A DNA stretch of 6,658 nt from Candidatus Omnitrophota bacterium (GTDB lineage: Bacteria; Omnitrophota; Koll11; Gygaellales; Profunditerraquicolaceae), in assembly GCA_025453435.1 (NCBI GenBank), contig JALOQI010000030.1, positions 1 to 6,658 of the forward strand, written 5' to 3'. Positions 5,342 to 6,658 of this stretch are shown one piece after another; position 1 is the first letter of the stretch, and each line of letters opens with the position of its first letter. The translations under genes and the position numbers were made by a program. Below the pieces are notes generated by a model, which was not told where the DNA came from, did no database searches, and saw only the letters and a program-made list of their open reading frames with translations.

Positions 5342-6658
5342 TTACAGACGTATCTCTATGCCGCCGCTGCGCAGGTACTCTATACCTTTTTCTTTCAGGA
5401 CCTTCATGAACGTGCTGACTATCCGCGGGTCCAGCTGTTCTCCGCTGACCTTCTGAAGTATTTTGCAGGCTTCTTCGACCGGGAATGCCTTGCGGTAAGG
5501 CCGGTCAGCGGTCAACGCCTCGAACGTATCGGCGACTGCCATGATACGCGCGCCTATAGGGATTTCCTCACCCTTGAGCCCTTTAGGATAGCCCCCTCCG
5601 GCGTATTTCTCGTGATGATGAAAGATCATCAGTTTGACTTCTTCCGAGAGGTCGGCCTTCTCGAACAGGCTCAAAGTCATCTCAGGCCTGGCCTCACCCG
5701 AACCCGTGCCTTCGATAAACAATGGGAACTCCACAGGACCTAATATCTTCAGGGCTATCTCCGGATGGGATTTGACGACCTCGTATTCGGCAATGGTAAG
5801 CTTGTCTTTTTTCATAAGGATATCTTCGGGGACTCCGAGTTTTCCCAGGTCGTGCAATAGGCCGGCTATTTCAATTGACTCGACCATGGAATAAGAAAGA
5901 TGCATCGCCTTTGCAATGCATAATGCGAATTTCGATACCAGGACCGAATGACCCTGGGTATAGGGATCCTTGGCTTCGATAGCAGAAGTCAAAGTGCTGA
6001 CAATCCCGAAATATGTTTTTTTAAGGTCTCCGTAAAGCCTCGCGTTCTCGAATGCTATCGCGCCGTGCGATGCGACCTGAGTGAGGTTTTGCTGGTCTTT
6101 TGAATCAAAATTATTGCTCTTGAAAGACATCAGGCAAAGAAGGCCGATGACCCTGTCTTTAGTTATTAGAGGGACATTCAGATAAGACTTGATAGCGCAA
6201 AGGTCGGTCCTGCCATGGCCCATGTGCATATGCTCCTGCAGCCGGCTGATATCAAGCTTCTCCTTTATAAAATTAGACGCCAGCTTTGCAAGCAGATTTT
6301 TTATCTGCGATGCCGCCCGTTTCCTGAGCTTGAACCTGCTGCGGATATATATACGGCTGGCCTGTTTGTCCAAAAGCAAAAAACCGTATACATCAGCTTT
6401 AAATATCCATTCCAGGCCCTGGGTCAGTATCTTTACGATCTCCTCTTCGTGCACGGAGATGTTCAATGCCCTGCTCAGAACGCTGAACTTGAACATATCA
6501 TGGTTGCGGCGCTCAGAGGATACGAATAACCTCGCGTTCGAACAAGCTATAGCTGCTGCCTGAGATATTTCCGCGGTAAAATTCGGATCATGGGACAGCT
6601 TCGCCATGCCGGATGAGCCTTCTCCGACTATCACGCCCAGCAGTTTATCCTGGTCATG
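5342..6658 (-). CDS. GAF-GAF-HD-GYP regulator (cyclic-di-GMP phosphodiesterase type), N-terminus cut by window edge
   Basis: The frame is open from base 6658, giving 438 residues with the true start outside the window. A GTG at 6632-6634 is in frame, but it falls inside a GAF strand (KLLGVIV), so I do not take it as the start. Counting from the edge: residues 1-45 are the end of a first GAF domain, closing with NARLF; residues about 65-210 are a second GAF (DVYGFLLLD, LNVPLITKDRVIGLLCL, closing with NARLY); residues about 215-415 are HD-GYP. That domain has DPYTQGHS (His237), LLHDLGKLGVPEDIL (His269-Asp270), SHPEIALKIL (His298), HHHEKYAGGGYP (347-358), VADT (Asp377) and DRPYRKA, so the metal-ligand set looks complete and activity on cyclic-di-GMP is plausible. 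An insert of about 25 residues lies between His298 and HHHE. No membrane segment is visible; it is probably a cytoplasmic sensor of a small ligand or of a partner upstream. Confidence 0.92.
   Translation of the reverse strand, partial: HDQDKLLGVIVGEGSSGMAKLSHDPNFTAEISQAAAIACSNARLFVSSERRNHDMFKFSVLSRALNISVHEEEIVKILTQGLEWIFKADVYGFLLLDKQASRIYIRSRFKLRKRAASQIKNLLAKLASNFIKEKLDISRLQEHMHMGHGRTDLCAIKSYLNVPLITKDRVIGLLCLMSFKSNNFDSKDQQNLTQVASHGAIAFENARLYGDLKKTYFGIVSTLTSAIEAKDPYTQGHSVLVSKFALCIAKAMHLSYSMVESIEIAGLLHDLGKLGVPEDILMKKDKLTIAEYEVVKSHPEIALKILGPVEFPLFIEGTGSGEARPEMTLSLFEKADLSEEVKLMIFHHHEKYAGGGYPKGLKGEEIPIGARIMAVADTFEALTADRPYRKAFPVEEACKILQKVSGEQLDPRIVSTFMKVLKEKGIEYLRSGGIEIRL

Noticed and set aside
73..5969. 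Six copies of GGATCC in 6.6 kb (73, 2323, 2975, 3508, 3893, 5964), above the one to two expected by chance
   Set aside because: The copies are scattered inside different genes with no shared flanks; a genome-wide count would be needed before calling this a signal.
6632..6634. GTG as the start codon of the HD-GYP gene
   Set aside because: The frame continues to the window edge and the eight codons before it (HDQDKLLG) complete a GAF strand, so the gene is truncated here and does not start at this codon.

Overview
The window reads as one densely packed, single-strand stretch of a diderm (outer-membrane-bearing) bacterium of moderate GC content. All eight genes lie on the minus strand, with junctions from a 4-base overlap to 25 bases. 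This leaves no room for ordinary promoters or terminators, so the window looks like the inside of one long operon or of back-to-back operons. The lipoprotein and AsmA-like genes imply an outer membrane. The gene style (short envelope proteins, a GAF/HD-GYP regulator, an archaeal-like dUTPase) would fit candidate phyla such as Omnitrophota, but that placement is an inference and is not proved by the sequence.

In transcription order (right to left): a GAF-GAF-HD-GYP cyclic-di-GMP phosphodiesterase-type regulator, cut at its N-terminus by the window edge (5342-6658); a sodium:solute symporter (3861-5324); a short YdbH/AsmA-like inner-membrane protein (2690-3841); a lipoprotein that joins a YnbE-like segment to a YdbL/DUF1318 domain (2130-2693); a YbgC/FcbC-type acyl-CoA thioesterase (1716-2105); a dUTPase/dCTP-deaminase superfamily protein, probably a dUTPase (1184-1696); a secreted retropepsin-like aspartic protease with an extra N-terminal domain and a charged helix (425-1174); and a YjbQ/UPF0047 protein cut at its C-terminus by the window start (1-399).

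The most interesting part is the middle. In enterobacteria ydbH-ynbE-ydbL encode an intermembrane lipid-transfer bridge: an AsmA-like inner-membrane protein, a small outer-membrane lipoprotein and a periplasmic helper. Here the same gene order is kept, but the lipoprotein and the helper are one polypeptide, the AsmA-like partner is less than half the usual length, and the two genes overlap by ATGA. This looks like a two-gene, minimal version of the bridge. A thioesterase of the family that acts on acyl-CoA/acyl-ACP follows 24 bases downstream, which suits an envelope-lipid theme. The downstream dUTPase and YjbQ look like housekeeping passengers, and the protease is an uncharacterised envelope protein.

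No RNA genes, mobile elements, CRISPR arrays or convincing terminators were seen. No gene-free stretch exceeds 25 bases.
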